A DNA stretch of 64,000 nt from Cephalotrichum gorgonifer (Eukaryota > Ascomycota > Sordariomycetes > Microascales > Microascaceae), in assembly GCA_900312665.1 (NCBI GenBank), contig ONZQ02000010.1, forward strand, positions 124,001-188,000. Reading direction: 5' to 3'. The stretch's first letter is position 1. Each line of letters begins with the position of its first letter. Shown here in pieces: positions 11,417-25,056 of this stretch. The position numbers and the translations under genes were made by a program. The notes beneath the pieces were generated by a model that worked only from the letters and a program-made list of their open reading frames with translations, was not told the origin of the DNA and did not search any database.

Positions 11417-12889
11417 TTTCTACGTATAGAGGGTGTGCCTGTCTCAACAGAGACATTCGGGGTGAGGACGAGGACGAGGGCGGTGGACGCTTTGGAATAA
11501 GGGGGATTTACAAAAGCATAGTCTGGCGTTTGGAGTTTTGATATGCTAGGTCGAACGCGCCAGGTTGGAAAGCTGAGAGGCCGTACGGGAGAGAACAATG
11601 CATCCACCGTGCTCCTCGATACTCTGCACTGGGCCTGGGAACAAGTGTAGTCGAGAACCACCCCAGGACGATGCTCGACTACGCGGCATGGCAGGAGGGT
11701 ACCCCAGTCATGTATGCCTGTTTTGGTGTCTGGCGAACTCGCTCCCGGCAGAAGCTTGGCAGGGGCACTGGTGGCATGCAGATGCAGATCTTGGTCGGTA
11801 CAGCGCAGGCTAGGGATGGTGCGGGCAGCTCTTGAGAGCTGGTCATTCCACGTGTGTACGCGGGCGTTAGTTCCCACGTACCGAGGTTTAAACCAGCCAC
11901 AGATCTCATGCCCCCCAAGCCAAATACCAATTATGGTCACTTTTCGCTGCCCAGGGCGGTGGAGATATGGCCGGCGGACAGCCAGTAGGCCACGGCAAGA
12001 CCGCCATGTGGGAAAAAATAAACAATAAACTGCGGCAGTCTTATACAAATAATCCTCTTTTTAGCTTGCTTCGCGGCTGGGTGCTCCGACAATAAACATC
12101 TTCCGTACGGAGTGTACTTGTACCCGTGCCACTTCCACGTGCGCATATGGAGAAGTATGCATGTATCCATAAGGTTGAAGGGCGGCGGCAGTCACATGTG
12201 AAATCATGGTGTCCGACGGCATAAGAAGGAATGGGCCGAAAGTAAACGACTTTGAGACTCGGAACATTATCAACCAGCGACTCTCATAAACCTGAATTCA
12301 AGTGGCGGCGATCAATACGAAAACAGATACCGTTCAGTACTTTTATCTTTTAAGAATCGATCCATTTGGCGGGGATCCCCCACACATTCCGGGGTGCGGG
12401 TACGGATACGGGCCAGGAAAACGTATGTCAATTGCCGACGCCGAGAGGTTTTGTTTAGCCCAAAAAAAAACCGGGGCCAATATCCGAGGCGCATGCTTTA
12501 CCTCGCTCCATCCGAACTGTTTCAAAGGCGACGACATCTCTTGTGTCTCTTGATACTACTACCCTACGTCTCCATTGCTCAGGAGCTCCTCTTTCCCCTC
12601 TTTTATTACCCTTGGGGCGTGTGGGAATATTCTTGTCTCTTCCCTTCTCTTTCCCTGCCCCTTCGGAATATTATTTGTCTTTTGTCTCTCTCGTGAACCC
12701 TGACATTTGCTCAGAGCTCCGATGCCGTCATAGCTAAGCTGAGCCGAACCCAACCGCGGACCGTTGCCGAGTCTCACTCTCCTACCAGCAATCAAACCCT
12801 CCCTTTCTTCCTGGACACCGCGCCTCGCACCTTCCACAACCTAGATACCCCAGTGCGACTCCTCCGCGGCCTTTCAACCCCGAGAAAAG
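11417..12889. other. Intergenic between NSA2 and the PXMP4-like gene
   Basis: About 1.5 kb. A 263-codon antisense open frame (11257-12048) overlaps the NSA2 3' end but shows no domain. A dispersed-motif copy GTACTTGTAC lies at 12114-12123. The last 350 bp are pyrimidine-rich, fitting a leader or promoter for the downstream gene. Confidence 0.55.
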
Positions 12890-13975
12890 ATGTCCAGTCT
12901 TGAGATTCTAAAAGTATGTCCCTGTTGCGAGAATCAGAGGGTTGTTAGCTGAGAGCGCAACCCTCCGTCCCTCTCACCCTCCCTAGTTCTTCTTACCTCA
13001 TCTTTTTTTTACACTGAGAGCCAGACTGTGTTGCTGACGCACCCTTCAAGTCCGCCGTCGAGCGCGTCATCCTCGACCCGCGGTACAAGGACATCCTAGG
13101 CGTCGTGAAGGGGGCGCGCAATGGAGCCGTGTATGGGACCAAGGTGCGATTTCCGCACGCCCTGGTGTAAGAAGATCCCCCCTCAACCAACCCCCGCCTT
13201 TTCCCCAGGGATGGCACTCCTGCGCGGATGCTCTGTCATGCATGGCTAACCCAAGACCTAGCATGATATTCCTCTTCCGGTCAGGAACGTAAGTCCCCCA
13301 CGCACCTCCAATTCCTCCTTACTATCCCTGTTGCCATTGGCGCAAGCGATCTGACATGCGCTCTCTCTCCCCCCCTCTCCCCCCAGCTTTCGTGAGAAGC
13401 TCTCCCTTGTCCTCCGCGCAACGAAGACCCATGCGCGGAACCTTGCGACCTTTGCGACGATCTACAAGCTCAGCCTTGTCCTCCTGAAGAAGTTTGGCAC
13501 CACCCCAGGCAAAGAAGGTTCGTCGCTAAGAACCCCCCCCCCCCCTTTTTATCATCCCTAGAGCCACTCAGAGCTAACAGCAGGTCCCCTCCCCTCAGGC
13601 CCCTACGATTCCTTCGTGGCCGGTCTACTAGGCGGCTACTGGGTCTTCGGGCGGCCGTCGCCCCGGACGGGTCGCATCCCGTCGGTGAACCAGCAGATCG
13701 TTATCTACGTGTTTGCGCGCGTGGCGCTCGCGCTCGCCCGGCTCTCGGTCAAGCCCGGGACGGGGCTCCCTGTGATCTCGCGCGAGCAGACGAGCCTGCA
13801 GATCAAGAAGGTGGCGTGGCCGGCCTTCGCGTCGCTGTCGTGGGCGATGGTGATGTACCTGTTCAGGTGGCACCCGGCGGACCTGCAGCCGAGCCTGAAG
13901 AGCAGCATGAATTACATCTACGTGGATAGTGAGGAGTGGAACTCGTTGAGGAATTTCCTCTGGCATAATAAATAG
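12890..13975 (+). CDS. PXMP4-type peroxisomal membrane protein (Tim17/22/23 family)
   Basis: Predicted multispanning peroxisomal membrane protein related to animal PXMP4 (PMP24); its exact activity is not established. Five exons (12890-12913, 13021-13166, 13262-13288, 13387-13517, 13599-13975) give 234 aa in consistent phase, close to the family's roughly 210-230 aa. Diagnostic blocks are LGVVKGARNGAVYGTKVRFP, then HALVMIFLFRSGTFREKL, then ATKTHARNLATFATIYK, each matching the PXMP4 pattern; the GARNGxxYGxK segment is the Tim17-like Gly motif. Later hydrophobic segments (AGLLGGYWVFG; VFARVALALARL; AWPAFASLSWAMVMYLF) would span the membrane. Exon 1 codes for only 8 residues and exon 3 for 9. 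No N-terminal signal peptide. Confidence 0.9.
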
Positions 13976-16472
13976 AGCGGCGGCCAGGGGGGAGTGCTGC
14001 TGAGGAGTGAGGCTTGGGGTGTACATATCATATCCGGCTGTTGCGAAGGCTAGAGGGGGAATGTAGTGGTTAAGGACTTGGGTGGCTCGTCTTGTTTTTT
14101 CCTCTGGGTTGTTGAGTTATTGGGACTGATGATTATCCTTAGACTTACATGGGTTTGTTTGTATTAGACGTATACATGGAATTGGGAATCGTCACGAGAT
14201 GCACGCCTTCCGGCGCAAAGATGCGAGAAAGGGCCGTGATGAAGCTTGGGACGGCTTGATAATCCCTCGCCTCTAGGCGAGTTTTCCTTTCCGATCTAGA
14301 CTTTCCTCTCCCCCCTGGTACCTGCGTCTGGTAAGGTGAGACTACAAACATATATTTGGCTCTACACCGGTGCACCAGGGCACTCTCCCACAGACACATA
14401 TGCAAGGGGAGAGGCGCTGTAGCATGCTGACCACCGAGACGTACTCGCTACTCTGTTACTTTGCTAGCCGGACGGAGCCGGTAATCCTGCCGACGGCACA
14501 CCGGTACATGAGATATGAGATAACAGGCGCGCGCTCCTGTGCTGTCCGTACCTCGACAGGCCAAGCAGGAAGCCTCCCCGACGAGAGATCCTGTGGCTAT
14601 ATCTATCCACGATACCACGACGGAGTAAAAGGGGCACGTACGCCTTCCTCGCACTTATGTCTGTGTGGCAGAGCAGGGTATTCCGCCCGCTTTGCGTACC
14701 GGGACATGGTCACATTCTCCGGTTCGTTGTAACGTGGGACGCAGTCACTGCCCCGTGTTCTGTGCGTGTGTGTGCGTGTCCCACGTGCCGTGCCTTTCGT
14801 GTGGAACGGACGCATGTGGGATGCTATTTCGTTATGTGAGGGCACAACATGGGCCGGGTAAAGGGGGGGGGAAAGCCGAGTGTCGAATGACGTGAGGTTG
14901 ATACACGGAGATTATAGTTAGCAAGGGGGAATGTGGAAGGTGGAGTTGTCGGGGGAGGGTGGCAGTCTCGCCGGCCGTTGGTGAGTCCCCTTTGGGAAGA
15001 GGATGGAGAGAATATAGTGGATAAGACTGTGGAGAGAGAATATCATCAGCCAGGCTTGAGTATCCGCAGCAGAAGGTCCAACTCTACCAAAAAGCACAAG
15101 CCTGCCCAGCCGGTTACCCCTCCTTGACCCCCATCCTCATCTCCCCGTACGAAATCGCTCTGTAGCGCCTCGTGGATCCCCTTGCCACGGATGAACCAAT
15201 TCCCAACCCCCTTACCACCTCGGCATCCGCTAGAGACAGTCCTTCCATCATGCCATCACAAGGACAGAGGCCCAACCGGCGTCATCGGGAATCAGGCCTC
15301 GACACGGTGACAAGTCAAGATAGTTGCATGATGGGGACAAGAGGCGGAATAGGTGAGCCGGCCCGTCTCGTGTACATCCCGATGCCTTGTATCCTGCGCC
15401 ATGTGCCTCGTGGGCTCAATGCCATGATGGTGGGCCACGCACATCCCGGTGGTATCTGCCGCTGTGGCCTGTGGCCCTGACCCCCGCGAAGGCTCGAGGA
15501 GAGTCTGTCTCTCGAATGAGGAGAACACCTGTGACGACGCGCCCTCATCACCTCATCGTTTTATCTCCTTGGCGTAGAGAAGGTAGATCACCCATCGGCA
15601 AAACAACACTCTAGTAATGACGTGACACCCTCAGTAGTGAGGGATAATCAGAGAGAAAGCGATGGATGCCAAGGGACAAAAGGGTTAGCCGCCCCAGAGA
15701 GACAAAGTGCATCATGCGGCGCGGTTGAAAGCTTCTCGCCGCGGTCTTTCCACATAGCAGTAACATGCTCAGAAGATACAGAGGAACACGAGGGCAGACT
15801 GGGGCACACATTAGGGGAAAACCATATCGAACGAACGGCACGCTCTCCCCCCTCGCGGGAATGGCGTGTCTAAGTCCTCAGGCAGGGACTCTTTGGGTTA
15901 TCACAAGGAATCAGGAATCAGTACTTGTAGTCGTGGACCAGAGCAGAGTTCAGGGGCCGTGGGGTAATAGCAACTATACTAGAAAGAAAGTGTAGGCAGT
16001 TCCTTGTTTAAAGGACCATGCTTTGGCCTGAGTGGGGGTTTAAGTGAACTTAGTTGCCTTTTAGACTCTGCAGGCTTGCCGTCATCGCTCGAGGTTTATA
16101 TCCCTTCCCCCCCCACGCCCGTGATACCCCATGTCCCCGCTGTGAAGAATAGGTGGGATTGGAATTGGGGCTGCGTGTTTGCGTGCTTGTTTACATCATT
16201 TTCATGTCTGCTCATGTAGGAAAGGAACGCAGGTTCATGCCGACCCATGTAATTAGGGTTCATCCTAGCCAAAGTGTTCTCTGGGCTGGGGAGTGGGGGG
16301 TGCGTGTTCAGAGTAAGAGCTCCTTGAAGTCATGGACGGCGGGTAGAGTAGATCCCGCGCGCCTGCTCGTACCCCCCACCCCCGTTCCCCTCAGCTCAAC
16401 GGCTGCCAAAGTAAAACGCGACGAAGTCTCTTTGGTACAAGATGCGATGCTCTTTGCTACGTGCGTGAGCTT

Positions 16473-16500
16473 GTACAAGTACGAGACGAGTACGAGTACT
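16473..16500. repeat. Dispersed motif: GTACAAGTAC plus TACGAGTAC
   Basis: Two copies of the TACRAGTA motif are separated by eight bases (16473-16482 and 16491-16499). They lie in the gene-free stretch. Confidence 0.75.
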
Positions 16501-19500
16501 GGCTGATATGGGTGGCGTCAGCCGAGTTTGTCAAGGCTGAGTGGTTGGCGGTGAGGTGATGGCGACATCTCACGAGTAGCCCCCCCCCCCCCCCGGTCCC
16601 CCATCCCGGCCCCGGCCCGGTCTGGGACCTCTCGGGACCCCCTCGCGTCCTGGGTAGGGTAGGTGAGAAAGCGAACCAAGGACCCTCCCCTTCGGCTGGG
16701 ATAACCGTTAGCAAGCCCCGAAGCGGAGCCCAACCACGCGCCCGGATTTTCGGCGCATAAGTACTCGCAGGGCCTGGGTAGGATGTGGCACCGATCGAAG
16801 GCCCGAATGCGAGATGAGAGATAAGTGATAAGTGAGTTGAGATAATGAGATATCCTTGTGGTGGCCCTTCTTACGTTTCTTATTCTTGACAGGGACGACG
16901 AGGGATCTGCGACCAGGTATGTGATAAGGCGTGTGACGAGGTGGAAAGGGGGGGAGCAGGGGGTACGACTAGCTGGTCCCAGGGACCAGGTCCTGCAGCC
17001 CGGGCCAAGTCGGGGCAAGTCAAGGAAATGATACATCGTAATAGGCCGTTTCGAGGGTTGATGTCGAGTTCGGGGCTGCATGAGGATGTATGTAGTAGTA
17101 TCATGTCACGAACCTGAACCTGGGCTGGGCAGGCACCGAGGACCCAGGGTTTTCTGTCCGTCCAGGATATTCCATCATCTGCGGTGAGGCTATCCCTATT
17201 CTCCGGGACAGGGGTATGTACTCATGTATGTATGCACTCGGATGCTCGTCCATGAGTGCCGAGGAGTGTCCAGTGGCTGGTCTCCGCCCCGCTTGGCTTG
17301 ACGCCCAGATGCGTCTAGGCCTAGCAAGGATAAAGGGCCAGCGAGATGCTCCCGTCCGCCAAAGAATGAAAAAAAAAGTCCTCTCTCTTTGGGGGAAGGT
17401 GAAGTTTGCTCACCAGGTTTAAACCACCCACCCACCCTGTCTGGCGGTTAGTTACCTTAGCTCCATCCACTCTTGTCATCGTTCTCCACGCACGGGCAGG
17501 GGAATGATACTTGATATCTGCATGGACAAGGGAGTTCCTGGCATCCTACCTCCCTCACAGCCGCACCTGGACACACTCTCTGCACTCCTTACTCCTTTCA
17601 GGTACTCGGTCAACTTATATTCCCCACTCCCCGCTCCCCACAGCCACGGCCGCAGGATCGGTACTTGCTCTCGTCGTTGACCCAGAGTTCCGGTCCTGGC
17701 GCGGGTATCCTGCGGTGGCGTGCGGCCGAGTTAATTTTTGATTGAGATAGGCATTGCTTCCTGCCATTCGGTCAAATATAACTTTTGGGGCAGATCCGCT
17801 ATGAATACTTTATGCTGGTACCATATTGCGGCAGTACAAGCATGTAGTATACCATACAACACAAACTTTCTGTAAGCGCACGGGCCCTCTTGCGGTCAAG
17901 GCGACGATCGGGTGGTGGTCCCGAGTTTATGAATGTTCTTTGTCAAAGTTGCACGTGCCATTGTTTAAAGCCGTCGACTATCGCTACGCGAACAAGTATT
18001 ATTAGTCCACATCCGCGCGAGTAAAAGCGTGGTCTTATATTAACTACCCGTTCTCATAATAATGATATCGTACTGGATATCCAGTGCAGCGAGTATTAGC
18101 ATCGTATGTGTTGAGGAGGGTCGGCTATCGCTTTCTTTCTAGATTCGGGGCTGATCTTAGCACAGTATGGCACACGAACGTACAAAGTACAAAGCATGTA
18201 CACTCCTCGCAAATACCCGCATGCAATGGCACTTTCTCCCGAGTCCCGGTCTGGGAGGGATAGCTGAGATCTGCAGGTGCCCTCCCTCGCCTGCCCCTTC
18301 GCCACGGGGCATGGTTCTTACGGGGGGGTGGGGGGGGGGGGGGGTAGGGTCCGTCCAGTCCTCTCCCCTCCGAGAGAGAGAGACACACACCTGCTTGTAC
18401 AGCCGACTGAACCGCCCGCGGATACCACGCGAGGTGTGGCCGCACGGCATATCCCCTCCGGCGTCGGCCTAATATCGAGGCTGTTCCCGTAAGCGATACG
18501 ATTTGCGGGGAAAAGGAAGGAGCGCGGCCGAGATGCGCGGCGAGAGCCACGGCCGAACCTGTGGGGAACAGGAGGGAACATTACTTGTATGGGGAGGAAG
18601 GAAGAGGGAAGAATGGGGGCGGCGTGAGGGGTGTGGGTGAGGGAGTGTCCATCTGCTATTTCCGGGCGCGCGTGCCCCCCTTTCCAAATGACGGCGGGAG
18701 GTTTCATTACCACGAGGAACGAACACGGCTGATAGCACGTAGAAGGCCTGTACGACTCGTGCGAGTACCCGCATTCGCACTCGTAAGGTAAAGGGGCCGA
18801 GTCGGAGATCGAGATTTGGTGCAGCCTCTGCCTGGATCTCAGTCAAGGGTGTCTCGCCCGGGAAGACACTAAGACATGAGGTCGGCTGTCTGTTCCTGGC
18901 GGTCTCAGGCTGACCAGCGTGCCTGACCAAGACCACTAACTAATAATAGGGCTCGCTCCTTCGGAGGAAAGGCGGCACTCGTTCCCGGCCCACTTTGTGT
19001 GGGGCTGCAAAGTATGCTCGCACGTGTCCTTGTACAACTATAGGATCGACATGGGAAATAATTACTAGTAGGATTAGGATGAGGATGAGGAAGGGTGATG
19101 GGATGATGGCGGCGGGTGCAAATGCACCATTTACTGGTAATTGCCTGGCCACCTCTTTGCAAGTATGAGGCAATCCATGGTCTGGCTTTCAGTTCTGAGG
19201 TTCCACGACGGAGGAAAAGTACGTGCCACGCCGTTTCCTCAAACGGGGAGGGTCGACCGGAAGCTACCGATTCGACCTTCCTCGTTGGGCGGCTTGGGGA
19301 GGGACTTCTGGGGGGTGTTCACGCCGCCCCTAAGACGGGTACGTACCCGTATGAGTACTACCTACTTCCAGGGCTTGTACAAGGATTTGCTGTTAATACC
19401 TACCCCCTCCCTTTTCCTCCACCAGTGCGTTGTACACCGTACCTACTGCAATAGTGTTTAAGAGCGAGTTCTCGTAATAATCGCAGTGCTCTTCGGAGAT

Positions 19501-19563
19501 CAACAATTATTAGTTGCCGCAGGATCGACGACGTCTCGTGGAGTAATAGCCACACGCACCATC

Positions 19564-22500
19564 TACAAGTACCTTCTTGTCAGCCAGTACTGGGACAAGT
19601 ACGAAGTGTGTACTTGTACAAACGAGTGCGATCTACTCCCCTCCAGCTCGGCGAAATTCCGATAGGCGGTGATTCGTGCTTCTCCTTGTATAGACATAAG
19701 CTTGAGCCAAGAATGGGGGATGGAAATCAGCGGATATACCCGTACAAGCGCTCAAAGCAGCAGCAGCGATTAATTAATACAGGCCGAGTAATATAGAGTT
19801 GCCGGTGCTCCAGTCACGGAAATGGTAAATTATACTCGGGCCCGTGCTCGTAAAACTGTACCCGGTAATGCTATATAGGCTTGGGACGAGTATTGTCGTC
19901 AAGTTTTTACCGCATGCGCCTACACATACTTTCCAGGGCCATGATCCGCTATTGCACCACCGCCGCTGGCGTGCTCGCACCGTAAAGCCGCGGGTGGACT
20001 CGGTCTGGTAAGAGTCTGGGGACACTGATCGACACGCCGGTTACGGTCAAGCAACGCGAATCTCGAATTACACTCCCTTAGGGGAAAAACGCCAGGATGA
20101 AGATGCAAGAAAAGGAACAAAGAGAAAAGGAAAACGGCGGCGACTCTGGTAACCATCGAGTTTCGCGGCAGCTTGCCGGCCTCGCACCCACCTCCTCCCG
20201 GGAAATGTGTTTGCTTGGAGTTACAAGTAGCCTGCTACAGTGGACCACCAGCCCTCGGTGACCTGATTTACGGGTACACGCTTTACAAGTACCATTTTTG
20301 GGTCGTGATTATTGATTTTTCCTTTGGGGGAAAGGGGGGGGAAAGCTGGAACCAAGCCGGCCAATAGGGGGCCGGGTGGGAACACCACGCGCACCCCTCC
20401 CCCCCTTTCCCTTCTCCATGAGCTCGCCCCCAAACCCGTCCCCCCTTCGGACGCGCGCTCATGTCGTATCGCAGCAGCAAGCTAAAAGGCGCCCGAAGAA
20501 AAACGTGGCAGGATCGGCAGGACCTCATGGCCACCCGACGGGTGGGGGCGGGGAGGAGCCCGAGACCGTGTATCTTCTATGGATTTTACTGTGCACTTTG
20601 CTAAGCGGCTGGATCCCGAACCTGGTGGTTGGGGGAGAAGCGACAGAACATACAAGTACTGCTACAAGTACTACTCATAGGTGGTAGAAGGTGCCCGTCG
20701 GAGAGGTGCGTGCGAGCAGCAAACCTCGAATTACCACGACACTCCTTTCCGAATTACGACAAGCTTACAAGGATACAGCACTCGTTGATTTTGGCCGATC
20801 GATTTAAAGCACAACAGCCGCAAAGCGCCCGTATTACCCCGAACTATCCACCCCTGCACCCTTTAATCCAAACCCGGACGGGATGCTTAACACAGCCTCC
20901 GATGAGCACGAACGGGAGGAGCTATCTGTACGAGTACAACAAGTATTATGGGACTGGGTGCAGAACAGGTGTCCCATACAACGCACTCGTAGTCGTATGC
21001 GTAGGTCAGAGGTGATTATGCGCAAGACTCGATCAAGCGAATAAAAGCAAATAGATCACAAAAAAGAAATCGTAGGGGGAGAAACCTTGGCACCTAGTTG
21101 GGCGATCTGTGATTCCCTTGATAGGCTCACAAGGTATGATAGGTCGCCGTCCCATGTTTGTCCTTGAGCACCTCCAGCCGTCGACCCAGCTGGTGCTCAA
21201 CGCGACCTATTAGCTTCAGTGGGGCCGCTGAGATGAGAAAGTCCCGCTTGCGGATTACCTATGGTACTCGTATCCTACTCGAGCCTGCAATCAGGACCAG
21301 GCAGATGGGATGGCCGCTTCTGCTGGTACAGGTACGAGTGAGGACCCACGTGGGCGAGTGATGGAGAAACCTACGGGGTCAGGCTGAAATTATTGTCGTT
21401 GCTATGAGCAGTCTAGTGACACAAGGAAGTATGGGCTCCGTGCTCGTGCCAGGGCAGGGCGTCGTACCTGCACCCGCAATACTCCATACAGATTACCCCT
21501 TCGACAATAGCGCGCTCGAACTATCGTCTTCGCACTCGTGCACTTATCATTAGACAACGCCAAAAAGAGGACGGTTCCCGATCGGCGAAAGGGGAGGAAC
21601 CAAGGATGGTGAATCGAAACCATGGATCTGGCGGCACCTTGTTTGCAGGTCGGTAATAACTAGTAAGTACCTGTACAATGCGAGTGCGAGTGCTTGGAAG
21701 GAAACTCAAAAGTAGGGAGGGGAGCTTTCTCTCCGGTTCCTCTTGGCAGCGCAATGACCCCCCAGGACACCCAGACTCGGGGAGGTGAGCGATCACATCC
21801 CGGGTGCGGGTATCTCCCCGGCGCTCTGGTCCTGCAGTGACCGGGGGAAAAACTCTGTCCCCTTGGTTCGCGGTACCCTGTACGGGTATGGAGGGTAAGT
21901 ATTACACCAAATCCTCAATCCTCAAACCGCGCCTCCCTGCGATCGGACGCGGCAACTCCGTCGGTCCTACCTTCCTCGGTCTCCCCGTGGGCCCGTGGCC
22001 GGTGGTTCGCATCGTGACACGCGGGGGTCGGCCGGGAGGAAGGTGCGAGTTTCGAGGTTACATCCAGGGGGGTTCCTCCTGGCATGGCTCATCGCTGGAG
22101 AATTTTTTTTTTCTCGCGGAAGGAACTTCAGAGCATTTTCTTTTGACCCCAGTTTAGGTTGCACTAGGTCAGCAGCCAAGAGGGCGCGCGCACGGGCGGG
22201 AGCAGGGTAGTGGGCGGCAGAATAATCGCAAGGGTTATCGGATTAGGACTGGGAGGTTTCTTGGGGTGCATGCGAGTGCAATGCTGGGCCGTGCTGAGAA
22301 ACGAGTACCTGTATGCTCGTACCTATGTACTTGGAGTATGCCATACAGGTACAGGTCCGAGGGCGTGCATGTGAGTACTACGTACGTGCTCGGTCCACGC
22401 ATACTCAGGTACTATTCTGCATCTCCACGAGGACAAGTACTACACTAATCACATGTGTTTGTGTGTGGGGAGGAGGGAATCGTTGTGTTCTGGTTGGGAG

Positions 22501-25056
22501 CCAGATCCGTGCGCTCGAGCAAGCAAGATGAAGATACACATGCGAGTATACAAGTACTCGCACTCGCACGGAAGACGTACTACCTGTAATTACAAGTACC
22601 GACAGGAGCCCCGAACTACTATTAAAAGCTCACGAGATCCTCCCCCCCTTTTTTCCCCCGGACCGACTACGCGCGAGAGAGGATTCAGCTGCAACGTTCC
22701 GACGAGTAGTCAGGCACACAGGCAAAAGACCCTACGCTAATTACTCAACTCGCCCACCGAGGGTGGAGCTGCGTCTACTTGTACTTGTAATAGTCAGAGG
22801 GGATATTTTCCTGGCGTCCACCGGCGGCCCCGCCATGAACCACTAGTGCTCGTTTCCCCTTCCCGCTAAGCCTAAGTCCCCTGCTTCTGCAGCGCAGCAA
22901 GCAAGGGGAGGAGGAGCCCAGTGTAACCCTCCTCCCGACAAGGAGAGGTGGATTGGGCATTGGGCCCTTCGGCCTGGGGGCGGAGATATAATACTTTTTA
23001 TTCTTGTACTTGACTTCCCGGTAGAGGTGGGAGAGGGGGGTCTGAATCGGCTCGAGGTACGAGGAGGAGAAGCGGGGAGAGGTACTTGTATTATATCTTG
23101 TTATCTCAGCAAGCACTTTGTTTCGACGACGCGATCTTGCTTGAGCTGGTGTACGATACGAGAGCACGAGTACGAGTAGTAAATGCCTTTGTTTCAACTT
23201 GCAAATTTATGACGTACAAGTACGGAGTCCACCGAGACAAGCAAGATGTGCTCGAAAGGCCAGAGTCAAGTCCAAACGTCCCACGTCAACTGGCATAATC
23301 CGTGTTATAGCCGAAGCCGAACGAACCATGTGCTCTCGGGTGAACCTGTCAATAATCGCTCCGGGTCTCTGGAATAATCCTCACAGCCTCCCCGTACCTG
23401 TCGCTTATACGGAAAATAAATAGCGAGTAATACTTGTTTGGATAAACCCCATTTTCCCGGTTTACTCGTATTATACGTGGTCTATAGTAGTTGCGTCCGA
23501 TCCGAACCCACGTGGTTGCTTCGCCATCCATCGAGCTGGGATGAAGAGGTTCCGTTCGTCGTGTCGCTTGTACGACGAGATCTCCAGTTGTGCCAACCCC
23601 CCCTCCCCCCCTTTTTTCTCCCAGCCCTTTTTTCTTCCCTCTTTCCACTTTCTTCGAAAGCGTGAAAGACGGAGAATTCAACCCACTGGAAGCTTGTCTG
23701 CTTCCTACGACGTACAAGTAGAGCTAGATCGCCCCGAGAGGGGTCTGTCTCACCACTCGAGTTTGGATCATGGGAGTGACACTGACAGGTCATGGCAAGT
23801 CCGTGACCGCGGCTCCGGGCGGGGCATACTCGCTGGGTGCGATAGCCGGCGGCGTATCTACAAGTACGTTGCTCCCACTCGTGCGGGTATTAGCGGTGAA
23901 GGGCTCGAGACTGTCACGTTTATTGCTGTCTCGGGGAGCGCATGCTGGTCTTAAACTCGTAGGCTTTTGTGGGAGTGTGAGAGGGGGGGGAACACGCCCT
24001 TCTGTACCCATATTCGTACTTGTGTGTACACCATGGAGTGCTGGAGGCAGTTCACGAACATGAGATTGCTACTTGTATGTCAATGACGGCCAGCATAGAT
24101 TCGGAGAGCCGGGCCAGGTACGTATTTCCGTTTATTTGTTTACCATGATTCAACGATCCCCGTATTAGGAATTGGGAGTTAGAGTTAGGAATTAGGAATA
24201 AGGAATTAGGAACTAGATGGTGGCGCGCGCTAGACAAAGGAAGTTCGGTTGGAACTCTGCCCAGATGTAGTTCCAAGCCAAAGCTACGACTAGAGCCGCG
24301 TTTTGGCCACCTTTTCTTTCCCTTCTACTCCGTATCCATCCCCCGGATCCGCGTGAAGCACATAATACGGGGTAACTGCTAAAGAACGCCGCAGTGACGC
24401 CGTCCCGAGAGCTTATGCAGCAGGGTTATGAGCGGCTACCGCAACCTGCCGCCCAAACCTCGAGCTCTCCTTCTACATCAGCCACCCCTCACTCGTTTTG
24501 TACCCAAGTACCCGTGGGGGGTTGCCATGAGAAACTCAAACTCTCGTTTCCTTCGCGTGATCTCTCCTGAGGCTTGACATCACGAGTACATGGGTGGACG
24601 AGATCGTACCTGACGGGAGCACGGACATGTCCCATAGGATATCTGTCGGGGCACAGAGATCGACGGTTCAACTGACAAGTACTTCCCTCTTGGCCCCCGC
24701 CCCCCCCCCTTCCTCGTTAGTCGCCAAGAACAGGAGAGGTGAGAATTTTGGTTGGGAATTTCTCGGTGTGTCCTCATCTCAACTTTCAGATGCACCTGCG
24801 CACCCGCCATGGCATGCCGTAACCCCCGTGTCATACACAGTTCTAGGTCCATGCTCATGTTAGAGCCGCCGCTGCTCCCTCGATGGGCGTCGTCGTACCC
24901 GTCGCGAAATATCTAGCCGACACAGACTACATACAAGTACTTGTGTATATCTCGAGACATGGAACCATATGCACACGTTCGCAGCACCTGTAGACGGAGA
25001 AGAGCACCGAAGATCTTCACGTGGGTCCGCGTATAACCGGTATACAAGTACGAGTA
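19564..25056. repeat. Cluster of dispersed TACRAGTA motifs
   Basis: By eye, TACAAGTA/TACTTGTA or TACGAGTA/TACTCGTA occurs at 19564, 19611, 20284, 20651, 20663, 20929, 22549, 22591, 22776, 22782, 23083, 23171, 23215, 23713, 23859, 24932, 25043 and 25049, with many one-mismatch copies between (for example near 22310-22440 and 25510-25615). A given 8-mer is expected about once per 65 kb per strand at even base composition, so this density is far above chance. Overlapping pairs share a 6-bp period. Confidence 0.8.
24164..24215 (+). repeat. Degenerate TTAGGAAT tandem repeat
   Basis: Several imperfect copies of TTAGGAA(T) follow each other. They resemble, but are not, the fungal telomere unit TTAGGG. 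Confidence 0.6.

Noticed and set aside
11257..12048. 263-codon antisense open frame over the NSA2 3' end
   Set aside because: No domain, odd composition, overlaps a certain gene, and starts in the intergenic spacer; best read as chance.
19564..25056. CRISPR-like array
   Set aside because: The repeated unit is 8-10 bp at irregular spacing in a eukaryotic genome; it does not have direct-repeat/spacer form.
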